This document shows positions 16,069-25,878 of a DNA stretch of 64,000 bases, one piece after another; the stretch's first letter is position 1, and the number at the start of each line of letters is the position of its first letter. The notes beneath the pieces were generated by a model. The model did not search any database. It saw only the letters and a program-made list of their open reading frames with translations, and was not told where the DNA came from. The translations under genes were made by a program, and so were the position numbers. Origin of the DNA: Thermogutta sp039793925 (GTDB lineage: Bacteria > Planctomycetota > Planctomycetia > Pirellulales > Thermoguttaceae). The stretch covers positions 13,929 through 77,928 of the forward strand of contig NZ_JBAMME010000343.1 of the NCBI RefSeq assembly GCF_039793925.1, in the 5' to 3' direction.

Positions 16069-18741
16069 TCAGCCGGCCTTTTTCGTTCTTCGTCGCACGC
16101 CTTTCTTTTTCCCGGAAATGGCTTCTCTTTGAGCCTTTTCAGCCAGCCACTGCAGCGCGTCTGCCAGAGTGACATCGTCTGGGGACACGTCTTTGGGAAG
16201 AGTGGCGTTCGTTTGGCCGTCTGTCACGTACAGACCGTAGCGACCGCTCATCAGCCGCACAGGTGCTCCTGTCACAGGTGACGGGCCAAGTTCGCGAAGC
16301 TGTGCGATCTGTCGACGCCGGGATTTGGGCTCTGCGAGCAATTGGAGGGCCTCCTCCAGTGTAATATCGGTGGGCGGTTTCCCATCAGGAAGGGATCGAG
16401 TGGCTTCACCACATTTGACATATGGCCCATATATCCCCAGATGGACTTCGACAGGTTCTCCTGTCTCGGGGTGAGAGCCGAGGTTCCGTGGAAAGCGGAA
16501 CAGCTCCACAGCTTTCTCTGGTGTGAGATTCTCGGGAAGGATGCCCCGCGGCAGTGACACCCGTTCGGTCGCCTCGCCGTTTTCCCCGGTTCCCCGCTGG
16601 AGATAAGCCCCGAACCGACCGGTGCGAACGTAAATGGGCTTGCCCGTCTCGGGGCAAATTCCGATCGGCTCTTCCTCCTTTTCGGCCTTTTCGAAGAATG
16701 TTTTCGCTACGTCTGGGGTCAACTCGTCGGGGGCAATGTTTTCTGGAAGTGGGACCCGTTTTTCACCCCATTCCAGCATCGGGCCGTAGCGTCCGATTCG
16801 CACGTAGATTTCGGGCTGATCCTCACCGGCGTCCGACGGCCGGCCGATGCGGATTCGGTTGATCTCCCTCGCGTCGATTTCGGCGATCTTGGCCTCCAGC
16901 AACCGCTTGAGGCCCGGATGCCCGTCCCCGTAGTAAAACCGCTTCAGATAATCCACCCAGTGGAGCTCCCCACGGCTGATGGCGTCCAGCTCATCCTCCA
17001 TCTGAGCGGTGAATGAATAGTCCACCAGTTCAGGAAAATGCTGTTCGAGAAGCTGACAGACTGCAAAGGCCACCCAGGTGGGAACTAGGGCGTTGTTTTT
17101 CTTGATGACGTATTTGCGCTCGAGAATCGTATCGATGATGGTGGCATACGTACTGGGCCGGCCGATCCCGAGTTCTTCCAGTGCCCGGGTCAACGTAGCT
17201 TCGGTGTACCGGGCTGGAGGCTGGGTCACATGGCTTTTTGGCTCCACCGTCTCCAGGAGAACGGTATCTCCCACCTGAAGCGCTGGCAATAACGTCTCGC
17301 GATCGGCGAGTTCAGCATCGGGATCGTCCGCGCCCTCGACGTAGGCCCGAAGGTATCCGGGAAAGTCGATCGTTCGACCGGTGGCCTGGAAGACCGCCCC
17401 GTCTGCTTCCACCCGCACGGTCATCCGTCGCCCCCGAGCGTCGGCCATCTGGCAGGCCACCGTCCGCTTCCAAATGAGGTCGTACAGCCGCATTTCGTCC
17501 CGGGAAAGCACGTCTTTGAGCGACTCCGGCGAGGCGAAGGGATGTCCGGCGGGCCGAATCGCTTCATGGGCCTCCTGCGCGTTTTTGACAGTCGTCTGAT
17601 AGACCCGAGGCCGTTCGGGTAGATACTCGGGTCCATACTGCGACTGGATCAATTGCCGGGCCGATTCGACGGCTTCCTCAGCCAGGTGTGTCGAGTCCGT
17701 TCTCATGTAGGTGATGTGCCCGTTTTCGTAGAGCCGCTGGGCCAGTTGCATCGTGTACCGGGCGGTGAACCCGAATTTGCGATTGGCTTCCTGCTGAAGG
17801 GTGCTCGTCGTAAAGGGAGGCGACGGCCGCGACGTATAGGGCTTTTCCTCGGCGAGAATCACCCGGGCGGATTTGCCCTGGAGCCGTTCTGCCAGAGCCT
17901 CCGCTGCTGGCTGGTCCAGCAGAAGCAACTCCGGATTCTTCAACTGGCCGGTTTGTGGATCGAAATCCTTGCCCGAGGGAATCCCTCGTCCATTTACACT
18001 CACCAATTGGGCCGAGAAATGGGCCCCTTGCGGAGAAAGACATTCCGCCGCCAGGTCCCAGTACGTCGCGCTGCGGAAGGCCATCCGCTGGCGTTCTCGA
18101 TCCACGATGAGTCGCACGGCCACGCTTTGCACCCGGCCCGCAGAAAGACCTGGCCGAATTTTCTTCCACAAAAGCGGGGAGATGTCATACCCGAAAAGGC
18201 GGTCCAAAATCCGCCGGGCTTCCTGCGCCCGCACCAGATTCTCGTCGATCTGGCGCGGGGACCGCAAAGCCTGAAGAATCGCCTCGCGGGTGATCTCATG
18301 GAACACCAGCCGCTGGACAGGCACCTGGGGCTGGAGAACCTCGCACAAATGCCAACTGATAGCCTCCCCTTCCCGGTCTTCGTCGGTCGCCAAAAGCAAC
18401 TCTTCTGCCGACTGAAGAGCCTTTCTGAGCTTCTGGACCTGTTTGACCTTATCCTTGGGAACGATGTAGATGGGCTGGAAGCCGTTTTCCACGTCGACCC
18501 CGAGGTACGCCCAGGGTTTGGAACGGTACTCGGGCGGGCAGTCGGTGGCCCGCTCCGGCAAATCCCGAATGTGGCCCAGGCTGGCTTCGATGGCGTACGG
18601 CGAGCCCAGGAAGCGGCTGATCGTGCGGGCCTTGGTAGGCGACTCTACAATGACCAGCTTGACCTTTTCGCCACTCCCGCGAGCCGTTCGTGTCTTCGGA
18701 AAATCACTCTTTCCTGCTTGACTTGCCTTTTTCTTCGCCAT
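16069..18741 (-). CDS. topA: DNA topoisomerase I (type IA)
   Basis: An 890-aa omega protein that relaxes negatively supercoiled DNA by cutting and rejoining one strand. The Toprim domain begins with KLVIVESPTKART near 28-40 and has the metal motif TDEDREGEA near 119-127. The active-site tyrosine is Y345 in ITYMRTDS. The C-terminus lacks Cys4 zinc ribbons and instead has at least four short topoisomerase C-terminal repeats (for example RTGRFGAYLQ, LGIYGPYVK, MSGRYGLYV), as in several non-proteobacterial lineages. A Lys/Arg-rich tail closes the protein. I chose the ATG at 18741; the TTG at 18747 is two codons upstream. The gene stands alone and converges with the receiver-fusion gene. Confidence 0.97.
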   Translation of the reverse strand: MAKKKASQAGKSDFPKTRTARGSGEKVKLVIVESPTKARTISRFLGSPYAIEASLGHIRDLPERATDCPPEYRSKPWAYLGVDVENGFQPIYIVPKDKVKQVQKLRKALQSAEELLLATDEDREGEAISWHLCEVLQPQVPVQRLVFHEITREAILQALRSPRQIDENLVRAQEARRILDRLFGYDISPLLWKKIRPGLSAGRVQSVAVRLIVDRERQRMAFRSATYWDLAAECLSPQGAHFSAQLVSVNGRGIPSGKDFDPQTGQLKNPELLLLDQPAAEALAERLQGKSARVILAEEKPYTSRPSPPFTTSTLQQEANRKFGFTARYTMQLAQRLYENGHITYMRTDSTHLAEEAVESARQLIQSQYGPEYLPERPRVYQTTVKNAQEAHEAIRPAGHPFASPESLKDVLSRDEMRLYDLIWKRTVACQMADARGRRMTVRVEADGAVFQATGRTIDFPGYLRAYVEGADDPDAELADRETLLPALQVGDTVLLETVEPKSHVTQPPARYTEATLTRALEELGIGRPSTYATIIDTILERKYVIKKNNALVPTWVAFAVCQLLEQHFPELVDYSFTAQMEDELDAISRGELHWVDYLKRFYYGDGHPGLKRLLEAKIAEIDAREINRIRIGRPSDAGEDQPEIYVRIGRYGPMLEWGEKRVPLPENIAPDELTPDVAKTFFEKAEKEEEPIGICPETGKPIYVRTGRFGAYLQRGTGENGEATERVSLPRGILPENLTPEKAVELFRFPRNLGSHPETGEPVEVHLGIYGPYVKCGEATRSLPDGKPPTDITLEEALQLLAEPKSRRRQIAQLRELGPSPVTGAPVRLMSGRYGLYVTDGQTNATLPKDVSPDDVTLADALQWLAEKAQREAISGKKKGVRRRTKKAG

Positions 18742-19690
18742 GGGCAAACTCGGGAATCAAAATCGACAATTTGGCCGATAAACCTTCCACGTTTGAGTTG
18801 GTACCACCCGCAGGGAACATCCGCTTTCTTTTTTAGTCTTAGCCCATCCCATCGCGGCGACGCTGGCGAAGCCCACCGGGACAGCCAGCTTTCACTCTTT
18901 ACTTTGTTTCCGAAAACTTTCCAAGGCCACCTGATCCCCACGCAATGGCCGACATAAACCACCCTTTAGAGTTGTTGCCTCGTTTTCCGTCCCGCAATCT
19001 TATGACCGTGCGCCGGAATCAGACAATATCGGAGAAGTTTTTTACCACTCAAATTGGTGCCGTCCTCGCTTGCCGGACGCTATCGATGGATCGTGTTGAC
19101 ACCACGGAGTCGTACATGGGCAGGGAGTGGCATCCCATTCTATGGTCATGGGCACTCGAGCGGATTTTTGTATTCCCAGTCATTTTCTCTGGTGGCGGAG
19201 TGACGAGGTGGAAGTGTCGGCATGCTTGACAACCAGGGGAAGTCGGTGATCCGGGAGGGGAATCCGTGGGCGAAGTTTCAATTTCAGCGGGAAATTGCCC
19301 GGTTACGTTTGCCGTTTCCGCATGCTTCCTGTCGGCCTGCCTGCCTCAATCTGGCATCGCCGAGCCGGCTGGGAGTAGCCGCGACTTGAGTCGGCCTCGC
19401 TTGCCCGGGGCTAGGGTTGGCATTTTCAACGATCCTCGCACCCTTTAGAATGAGCGTTTTCGGTGAGGGAATCCCGCTTCTGCCTTCCCAGCCCGTTTGT
19501 TCATCGTATTCGTCATCCCTTTAAGAGTTAAGGGACCGTGTGACGGAGCCACGATGGGGATGGTACCGGTCGCCAGCGGGCCGGGGGCAGCGTTTTTTGG
19601 CGGGGCCCGGGGAAACCGGTGCCGCGAGCCCCGGCAGTCGTGGAGACGCGAGCGGAGTACGAAACTCAGTCAACGGAAAGTCAGCGTCTT
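18742..19690. other. Long intergenic region between divergent topA and the SurA-like gene
   Basis: About 950 bp between divergently transcribed genes, presumably with both promoters. Short frames occur, including a 55-codon frame at 19222-19389, but none has a convincing start signal or recognisable protein. I find no tRNA-like, tmRNA-like or RNase P-like motif and no notable repeat. Confidence 0.35.
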
Positions 19691-22258
19691 ATGGCCAGTC
19701 CTTTCAAAATCTTCCGAAAGAACGCGAAAGTTTTGCTGGTGGGACTTTTCCTGCTGTCGATGGTCAGCTTCGTTGTCATCCCCAGTTTTCTCCAGTGGCT
19801 CCAGACCCAGCGGAGTCGCACTGCTGGTGTGGTGGTCTCCACCGTGAAATTCGGCAATCTTTCAGAAGTACAACTGGCCTCTCTCCGCAGGGAACGGGCC
19901 GTGGTCCGCCGGTTCCTGGAAGCGCTCATGCAGCGGATCGAGGAGCTCAAAGGAAACAGCTTTCGGGTACGCCTCGCCCTGATGACCATCGACCAACCCA
20001 CCGAAGAGAATCTCGTGCGTTCCTGGCTCATCGCGCAGTATGCCCGGCAAACGGGTCTGAAGGTCACCGACCAAAGTGTCAATGCCTTCCTCCGCAGTTT
20101 GATTGACGCTTCGGGCGTCCCGTTGTCGCAGAGTGACCTGGTCAACCTGATGAGGTCCCGAAATATCGACGAGAACGTTCTTTTCGCGGGTCTGGAGCAC
20201 GAACTTCTGGTTCTCCGCTATATGCAGCTTGCTGGGCTGGACCTGTTGAGTCTGCAACCCGGCCTGACCGGTGAAACGCCCGGCGCCCGCTGGGACTATT
20301 TTCTCCGACTCAACAGAATGGCCTCTGTCGAACTCTGCGATTTTCCTGTGGAAAAATACATCGACCAGGTGCCGGCGCCCGACGAACGCACCGTGCGGGC
20401 CTTCTTCGATGAATACAAGACCCGGCTTCCCAATCCCCAATCCCCGGAACCTGGCTTTAAGGTTCCCAACAAGGTGACGCTCGAATACCTGAAGGCCGAT
20501 TTCCAGAAATGGCTGCTTAATACGAAGATTCCCGAGGAAGAACTCCGACGCGTCTACGAAGAGCGGAAGGACGATCTGTTTGTCCGTCCGGCTCCACCTC
20601 CGACGGAGGCCACGTCAACCTCGCCTTCCGAATCTGGACAAACAGCAGGAAATCCGTCATCCGGAGGGTCTCCGCAGGGGTCTCCAGAAAGTACGCAAGC
20701 CCCTTCAGCCGGGACGGAGAAACCCCCTGCCTCATCGACGCCCACGTCCGAGCAGTCAGCACCTCAGGGATCGCCCTCCCCAACGGAAACACCCTCCCAA
20801 CCGGCGGAACAATCTCAGCCGAAGGCCGAGCAAGGCACGTCTGAGCCGCAGGGGCAATCCTCGTCCGGAACCAGTGAGCCCCAACCCACACAGGGATCGC
20901 GTGATGAAAGCCGCCTGAAAGTGCTTTTCACCGCTTTCGAACCAGCCCCAGAAAATCTCCAGGAGAAAGCACCGGAGAAGGAAGAGCAACCTCAAAAGCC
21001 GGAACAGACATCTGCGGGACCTTCTGAAACACCACCGGTCGCATCACCCGCTTCGGCTGCTTCAACGGAGGAAAAGCCCCAACCAGGCGATTCCGCCAAG
21101 GAGAAACCGGCGGAAGCACCGGCCACTGCGCCCCAGACGCCAGCTTCCGAACCGCAGCCAGCATCCCAGACACAATCCCCTGCTGCGTCGGCCCAAACAC
21201 CGTCCCAGCAACCCGCTGCCGAGTCTTCCAAATACCGTCCGTTTGAAGAGGTCAAGGATCAGGTCCGCTCCTTGATCATCAGCGAACGGATTAAGGCGGT
21301 CCTGGACGAAATCGAAGAAATTATGCGCCAGTATCAAGGCGACCTGGCAAATTACGAGGCAGCCAAAGAGGAGGCTGAAAGGGCCAAACAGCCGGAACCT
21401 GCCGCGCCGAGTCGCCCGGATCTTCGCAAACTGGCCCAGGAAAAAGGACTCGACTACTTCATCGTGGAAAATGCTGCGATCTGGGACCTGGCGGACCGCG
21501 ATATTGGCAAGGCCTTCGATCTTTCGGGAGCACCGGTGCTGCAATCGGTGTTTGATCTGGCCGAGTTCTTAACTCTTCGCGCAGTGGACCAGGACAGTAA
21601 TCAATATCTAGCGTGGGTCACGGCGAAGGTCAAAGAACATGTGCCAACCCTGGACGAGCCGGGTGTGCGCGAGCAGGTGATCCATACCTGGCGGATGCAG
21701 GAGGCGCGGAAGCTAGCCGAAAAGGAAGTTCAGGCGTTGGCCGAGAAAGTGAATGCAGCGCGGCAATCCCTGGCAGACTTCTATAAGGCGAGCAAGCAGG
21801 CGGAGCCTGCCATGGATCTGCCGGAGCCCGTGGAATCCGAGCCGTTCACCTGGCTCACTTACGGAGAGTTTGACTTGGCACGACTGACCCGGACACCCCC
21901 ACGGATCAGTCCCATCAAAATTCGCGTGAAAGATCCCGCCAGCGGGCTTATTGTGGAAAAAGACGCGGTCCAAGATGCCGGCAATGAGTTTATGGCGGCC
22001 GTTTTTTCCCTAGATGTTGGTCAGGCGGGCCTGGCGTGGAACCGACCCCACACTGTTGTGTACCTGGTGAGAGTCCTTGAGTTCCAGCCGCCAATGGAGC
22101 AGCTTTTTGAACGCTTCATGCGGGATACCAGGGCATCGTACCTGGATGTTGTTCAATTCGATCTCGCGACAATCTATCAGGGGTGGATCCAAAATCTTGA
22201 AAAAGAGGCCGGACTGAAATGGATTCATCCCGCGGGAAGCGGAGTGCCTCTGGACTGA
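19691..22258 (+). CDS. Membrane-anchored SurA/PpiD-like chaperone with long Pro/Gln/Glu/Ser linker
   Basis: An 855-aa protein with one N-terminal transmembrane anchor (about 12-30) and a periplasm-facing body. The region about 90-210 has the helix pattern of SurA/PpiD N-terminal chaperone domains (two-helix repeats, DQSVNAFLRSLID). Residues about 297-511 are a low-complexity Pro/Ser/Glu/Gln/Thr-rich stretch with a short ordered break near 405-423. A long helical segment follows (YRPFEEVKDQVRSLIISERIK, then EKGLDYFIVENA). I do not see a clear parvulin active site, so prolyl isomerase activity is doubtful. The start at 19691 puts the anchor at the N-terminus; the frame is open to 19619. The most likely job is envelope protein folding. 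Confidence 0.6.
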   Translation: MASPFKIFRKNAKVLLVGLFLLSMVSFVVIPSFLQWLQTQRSRTAGVVVSTVKFGNLSEVQLASLRRERAVVRRFLEALMQRIEELKGNSFRVRLALMTIDQPTEENLVRSWLIAQYARQTGLKVTDQSVNAFLRSLIDASGVPLSQSDLVNLMRSRNIDENVLFAGLEHELLVLRYMQLAGLDLLSLQPGLTGETPGARWDYFLRLNRMASVELCDFPVEKYIDQVPAPDERTVRAFFDEYKTRLPNPQSPEPGFKVPNKVTLEYLKADFQKWLLNTKIPEEELRRVYEERKDDLFVRPAPPPTEATSTSPSESGQTAGNPSSGGSPQGSPESTQAPSAGTEKPPASSTPTSEQSAPQGSPSPTETPSQPAEQSQPKAEQGTSEPQGQSSSGTSEPQPTQGSRDESRLKVLFTAFEPAPENLQEKAPEKEEQPQKPEQTSAGPSETPPVASPASAASTEEKPQPGDSAKEKPAEAPATAPQTPASEPQPASQTQSPAASAQTPSQQPAAESSKYRPFEEVKDQVRSLIISERIKAVLDEIEEIMRQYQGDLANYEAAKEEAERAKQPEPAAPSRPDLRKLAQEKGLDYFIVENAAIWDLADRDIGKAFDLSGAPVLQSVFDLAEFLTLRAVDQDSNQYLAWVTAKVKEHVPTLDEPGVREQVIHTWRMQEARKLAEKEVQALAEKVNAARQSLADFYKASKQAEPAMDLPEPVESEPFTWLTYGEFDLARLTRTPPRISPIKIRVKDPASGLIVEKDAVQDAGNEFMAAVFSLDVGQAGLAWNRPHTVVYLVRVLEFQPPMEQLFERFMRDTRASYLDVVQFDLATIYQGWIQNLEKEAGLKWIHPAGSGVPLD

Positions 22259-22291
22259 GCCGGAATCGAGATCGCGCTTTTTGAAATACTC

Positions 22292-22960
22292 CTATCGCCC
22301 CACCGAGTTGTCCAGTTCGTCGTCGTGGTGATGGGGAGCGTAGGTCTTTTGGAGATCCCCAAATAGGTGCGTCAGTTTTTCGCGAAGCATCAACCGCGCC
22401 CGCATCAAACGGATCTTCGCATTCGCTTCACTAATATTGAGCAGCTTTGCCGTCTCGGCCGTGGAAAGGCCTTCGATATCCCGCAGAACAAAAACCATGC
22501 GATATTTCTCATCCAAGGACTGAAGGGCGTTTTCCACCAGTTCCCGAGTTTCTTTTCGGGCAAGAATTTCTTCGGGACTTTCCCGCCACTCGGCGATGGC
22601 CTGCGGTAGTGGGAGATCGCTCTCTTCATCGGCGTGGGAGCCACCTTCCAGGGGGAGGGTGGCACGGATGGCCTGCCGCCGCAGCAGCGCGAGCGCGTGA
22701 TTGGTGGCAATACGCAGCAGCCACGTGGAAAAGGCCGAGTCCCCGCGGAAATCGTCTAGGTGCTCAAGGAGTGTCAGAAACGTTTGCTGAACCACCTCTT
22801 CAGCGTCGTGGGGACGCGACACGATTCGCCGGGCCAGCGCGTAGATCCGGCGCTCGTAGCGGTTGACCAGCGACTCGAACGCACTGAAGTCGCCCTTTCG
22901 GGCATTTTCCAGAAGCTGTTCGTCCGGCAGTGCCAGGGAATTTTCTTGAGACGGACCCAT
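22292..22960 (-). CDS. RNA polymerase ECF-type sigma factor
   Basis: A 222-aa sigma-70 family factor with region 2 (YERRIYALARRIV, AEEVVQQTFL, FSTWLLRIATNHAL) and region 4 (LDEKYRMVFVLRDIEGLSTAETA, ANAKIRLMRARLML) and no regions 1 or 3, which makes it group 4/ECF. It directs RNA polymerase to a specific promoter set. No zinc-finger anti-sigma gene follows, because the next gene converges from the other strand. The ATG at 22960 fits the usual N-terminal length; the frame is open to 23071 but that stretch does not look like protein. The C-terminal tail HHHDDELDNS is unusually acidic and His-rich. It lies 124 bp downstream of miaA on the same strand. Confidence 0.9.
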   Translation of the reverse strand: MGPSQENSLALPDEQLLENARKGDFSAFESLVNRYERRIYALARRIVSRPHDAEEVVQQTFLTLLEHLDDFRGDSAFSTWLLRIATNHALALLRRQAIRATLPLEGGSHADEESDLPLPQAIAEWRESPEEILARKETRELVENALQSLDEKYRMVFVLRDIEGLSTAETAKLLNISEANAKIRLMRARLMLREKLTHLFGDLQKTYAPHHHDDELDNSVGR

Positions 22961-23084
22961 TCTTTTTGATGTTGTTAGAACAAATTGCAAAGGAGAACGT
23001 GTGCTGTAATATCGCGGAATTGCACGGCCGATGCAACGGGAATTTCCGGCCGCGAAACACCTTCGGTCCAAACGGGACCTACTT

Positions 23085-24041
23085 TTACAAGAATTCCCAC
23101 CAGTATTCGCGGAGGATCCGCTCTGCCAAATTTTCAGGTCGGAACGGCTCGCTCACCGGCACAAAGCGACACTCCTCGAGATGCCGAAACCATGTGAGCT
23201 GGCGCTTCGCAAACTGACGCGTGCGGGTTTTCACAAGTTCCACAGTTTCCCTATATGAGCGCTTGCCCTCGAGGTACTCCAGGACTTCCCGGTATCCCAA
23301 CGCCTGTCGGGCGGTATGGCTGAGCTGGCAACCCCGGGCAAGAAGCTGTTGTACTTCCTCCACCAGTCCTTCGGCAAACATCTCGTCCACCCTACGGTTG
23401 ATCCGTTGGTAAAGCAATTCCCGAGGCCAATCAAGGACCAGCACACGACCTTTTGCAACTTCTAACGGATGATCGAACTGCCGTTGCCACTGGCTGAGCG
23501 GCTGGCCGGTCTTTTCATAGACTTCCAGGGCTCGAATGATCCGCCGCAGGTCATGAGGGTGAATTCTGCGGGCAGCCTCCGGATCGACAGAGCTCAATTT
23601 CGCGTGGAGCGCCTCCGAGCCATGAGCGTTGGCCCAGGCCCGCAGTTGCTCGCGGAGTTCCCAATCCGCACCAGGTCCTTCAAACATTCCGCGCAGTAAG
23701 GCCTTTAGATAGAGGGGAGTTCCCCCGACAAACAGGGCCCTCCGTCGCCGGGAGCGGATTTCGTCGAGCGCCCGTTCGACATCGTCAAGGTAGCGGGCAA
23801 GGCTGTATTCCTCCCCAGGCTCGATAATGTCGATCAGATGGTGGCGGACCCGGCTGCGTTCAGCCGGTGTGGGTTTGGCCGTTCCAATATCCATCCCCCT
23901 GTACACAGCCATCGAATCGAGGGAGATGATCTCGGCTTCGAGTTGCTCGGCCAGACAAATCCCCACCGGGGTCTTGCCCGACGCGGTCGGACCGACCAGA
24001 AACAACGCGTCCTGTATATCCACGCGCTTCTCGTAAGGCAT
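23085..24041 (-). CDS. miaA: tRNA dimethylallyltransferase
   Basis: A 318-aa enzyme that transfers a dimethylallyl group to N6 of adenosine 37 in tRNAs reading UNN codons, the first step to ms2i6A. The P-loop is GPTASGKT at 17-24. The family motif DSMAVYRGMDIGTAKP starts at residue 42, followed by RHHLIDI. GGTPLYLKALLRG and the C-terminal RQFAKRQLTWFR stretch also match. I chose the ATG at 24041 because homologues begin just before the P-loop strand; the frame continues upstream to 24107 with no better start. No hfq gene is adjacent, unlike in many proteobacteria. The call is secure. Confidence 0.96.
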   Translation of the reverse strand: MPYEKRVDIQDALFLVGPTASGKTPVGICLAEQLEAEIISLDSMAVYRGMDIGTAKPTPAERSRVRHHLIDIIEPGEEYSLARYLDDVERALDEIRSRRRRALFVGGTPLYLKALLRGMFEGPGADWELREQLRAWANAHGSEALHAKLSSVDPEAARRIHPHDLRRIIRALEVYEKTGQPLSQWQRQFDHPLEVAKGRVLVLDWPRELLYQRINRRVDEMFAEGLVEEVQQLLARGCQLSHTARQALGYREVLEYLEGKRSYRETVELVKTRTRQFAKRQLTWFRHLEECRFVPVSEPFRPENLAERILREYWWEFL

Positions 24042-24420
24042 TTTTTCGCTTTCTTTCCCGCTAAGAGAGCATGGGACTCGGACAGTTACCCCACGGCTCC
24101 CAATCATTTTCGTCGAGATAAGCAGGACTGACGAGCGTCGATCATCCTTTGCCGGTCAGCCGATAAGCGCATGTCAAGTCTCCATTATGTAAAATTGGTA
24201 ATCAAAGAACCGGGCTACTCTTGCATCCGATCATGAACCGGCTAAACTGAGCAATGGATTTTGACTGACGAAATTCTGCATGGGATTGCGTCAGGTTTTC
24301 GAGAGTGTGAGAACGTAGGTAACAAACAAACAGAAGTTTTCGCGGGGAAGGAACCGGGGCGAAAGGCGTCTTTTCCCGTTGGTCCGATGGCAAGTTCTGG
24401 CTGGCAAATGGAGGAGGACG
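24042..24420. other. Intergenic region before the cytochrome c peroxidase gene
   Basis: About 380 bp between divergent miaA and the peroxidase gene. An AT-rich patch near 24180-24210 (ATTATGTAAAATTGG) is the likeliest promoter area. No RNA gene, repeat or operator palindrome stood out. Confidence 0.3.
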
Positions 24421-25824
24421 ATGCTCGAGAAGACCTTGATTCGATGGCTTGTGTGTTTGATTGCTGTCGCTTTCCTGACCGGTTGTCCCAAACCCGCCAC
24501 TGAACGTGGTCAAAAACCGGCCGCGCATACAACAGGTCCTGCCGCAGGCGCAGCCGCGCCGAGCACGGCCGAGCCCGCAGCGCCATCAACAACCGAGCAA
24601 GCTGCTCAACCTGGTGAGGCACAACCGGCCGCGCAATCGCAGCAACCGGCGTCCTCAGAAGAGGCCCCCAAGCCTGAGGCGCAGGAGGCGGCTCCAGCTC
24701 CGACGCAGCAGGAGGCCATGCCCGCTCCTGAGACGACGCCACCAGCAGCCGAAAGTCAACCTGCACAACCGGTGGCTCCGCAGGAATCGGCTGAAAAACC
24801 GAAGGAAGAGGCCTCTTCAACTCCTGCTGAGAAACCTGCCGCGTCGCCGCCCGCCGAGGCTCAAAGCGCGGCCCCTCAGGGAACTCCGTACGAAGTCAAA
24901 GTTCCACTTGGACTGCCCCCTCTTCCCATTCCGGAAGATAATCCGATGACGGTCGAAAAAATTGAGCTCGGCAAGATGCTTTACTTTGATAAACGCGTGA
25001 GCGCTGACGGATCTGTTTCCTGTGCCACCTGCCACGATCCAAACATGGCCTGGGCGGAACACACGCCGACGAGCAAAGGCATCCACGGCCAGGTGGGCAC
25101 CCGCAATGCCCCCACAGTCATCAATGCCGCCTATGCAACATCGCAGTTTTGGGATGGTCGAGCCAAGACACTTGAAGAACAGGCGTTGGGACCGGTGGCC
25201 AATCCCACCGAAATGGGTCACACCATCGAGGGCATGGTCCAATCGCTGGACGGCATTCCCCAATATAAGGAACTCTTTCAGAAAGTGTTCGGAACCGGGG
25301 TGACGCCGGAGAACTTCGCCAAGGCCATCGCGGCTTTTGAACGAACGGTGCTGAGTGGTAATTCGCCCTATGACAGGTATCGGGCGGGTGATCAAAACGC
25401 TCTCACCGAGGCCCAAAAACGGGGGCTCAAGGTCTTTGAAGAGTCTGGCTGCGCGGATTGCCACACGCCACCCCTTTTCAGCAGTTATGAGTTTTACAAC
25501 GCAGGTGTGGGTATGAACAAGGAAAAGCCGGACGAAGGCCGGAAAGCCGTCACAGGAAAGGATGAGGACTTCGGCAAGTTCCGCGTGCCCAGCCTGCGAG
25601 AAGTCGCTAACACGGCTCCGTACTTCCACGACGGGAGTGCCGCCACGCTCGAAGAAGCGGTCGCTGTGATGGCAGCAGGGGGAATTGATAATCCGCACCG
25701 ATCGCAAGAGTTCGACACCGTTCGAGAGGCCAAAATTACTCCCGAACAGCAAAAAGATCTCGTGGAGTTCCTGAAGGCCCTTTCCGGCGAATATCCCAAG
25801 ATTGAGCCGCCCCAACTACCGTGA
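24421..25824 (+). CDS. Di-haem cytochrome c peroxidase family lipoprotein
   Basis: A 467-aa protein. A lipoprotein signal ends in the lipobox LTGC with C22 as the lipidated cysteine. Residues about 23-160 form an Ala/Pro/Glu/Gln-rich tether. The catalytic part has two c-type haem sites: CATCH at 201-205 and CADCH at 344-348. The flanking pattern (LGKMLYFDKRVS, NAPTVINAAY, FWDGRAKTLEEQA) is typical of the CcpA/MauG family. It would reduce hydrogen peroxide or carry out a related oxidation at the cell envelope. The ATG at 24421 has GGAGGAGG directly upstream. The long tether, which probably lets the enzyme reach away from the membrane, is longer than in most homologues. Confidence 0.9.
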   Translation: MLEKTLIRWLVCLIAVAFLTGCPKPATERGQKPAAHTTGPAAGAAAPSTAEPAAPSTTEQAAQPGEAQPAAQSQQPASSEEAPKPEAQEAAPAPTQQEAMPAPETTPPAAESQPAQPVAPQESAEKPKEEASSTPAEKPAASPPAEAQSAAPQGTPYEVKVPLGLPPLPIPEDNPMTVEKIELGKMLYFDKRVSADGSVSCATCHDPNMAWAEHTPTSKGIHGQVGTRNAPTVINAAYATSQFWDGRAKTLEEQALGPVANPTEMGHTIEGMVQSLDGIPQYKELFQKVFGTGVTPENFAKAIAAFERTVLSGNSPYDRYRAGDQNALTEAQKRGLKVFEESGCADCHTPPLFSSYEFYNAGVGMNKEKPDEGRKAVTGKDEDFGKFRVPSLREVANTAPYFHDGSAATLEEAVAVMAAGGIDNPHRSQEFDTVREAKITPEQQKDLVEFLKALSGEYPKIEPPQLP

Positions 25825-25878
25825 CAGTTTTTTGAGAAGTGTACAGACAGATTCACCGGAGGGATGCCCTCGGGCAGA

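Noticed and set aside
17653..18957. 434-codon plus-strand frame inside topA
   Set aside because: It lies antisense to a certain topA gene and its translation matches no family; it is a mirror of codon bias.
19222..19389. 55-codon plus-strand frame upstream of the SurA-like gene
   Set aside because: No convincing ribosome-binding site and the peptide is not hydrophobic, repetitive or familiar.
24817..25815. 332-codon minus-strand frame opposite the cytochrome peroxidase
   Set aside because: It is antisense to haem-binding motifs that are certain; no start signal and no family features.
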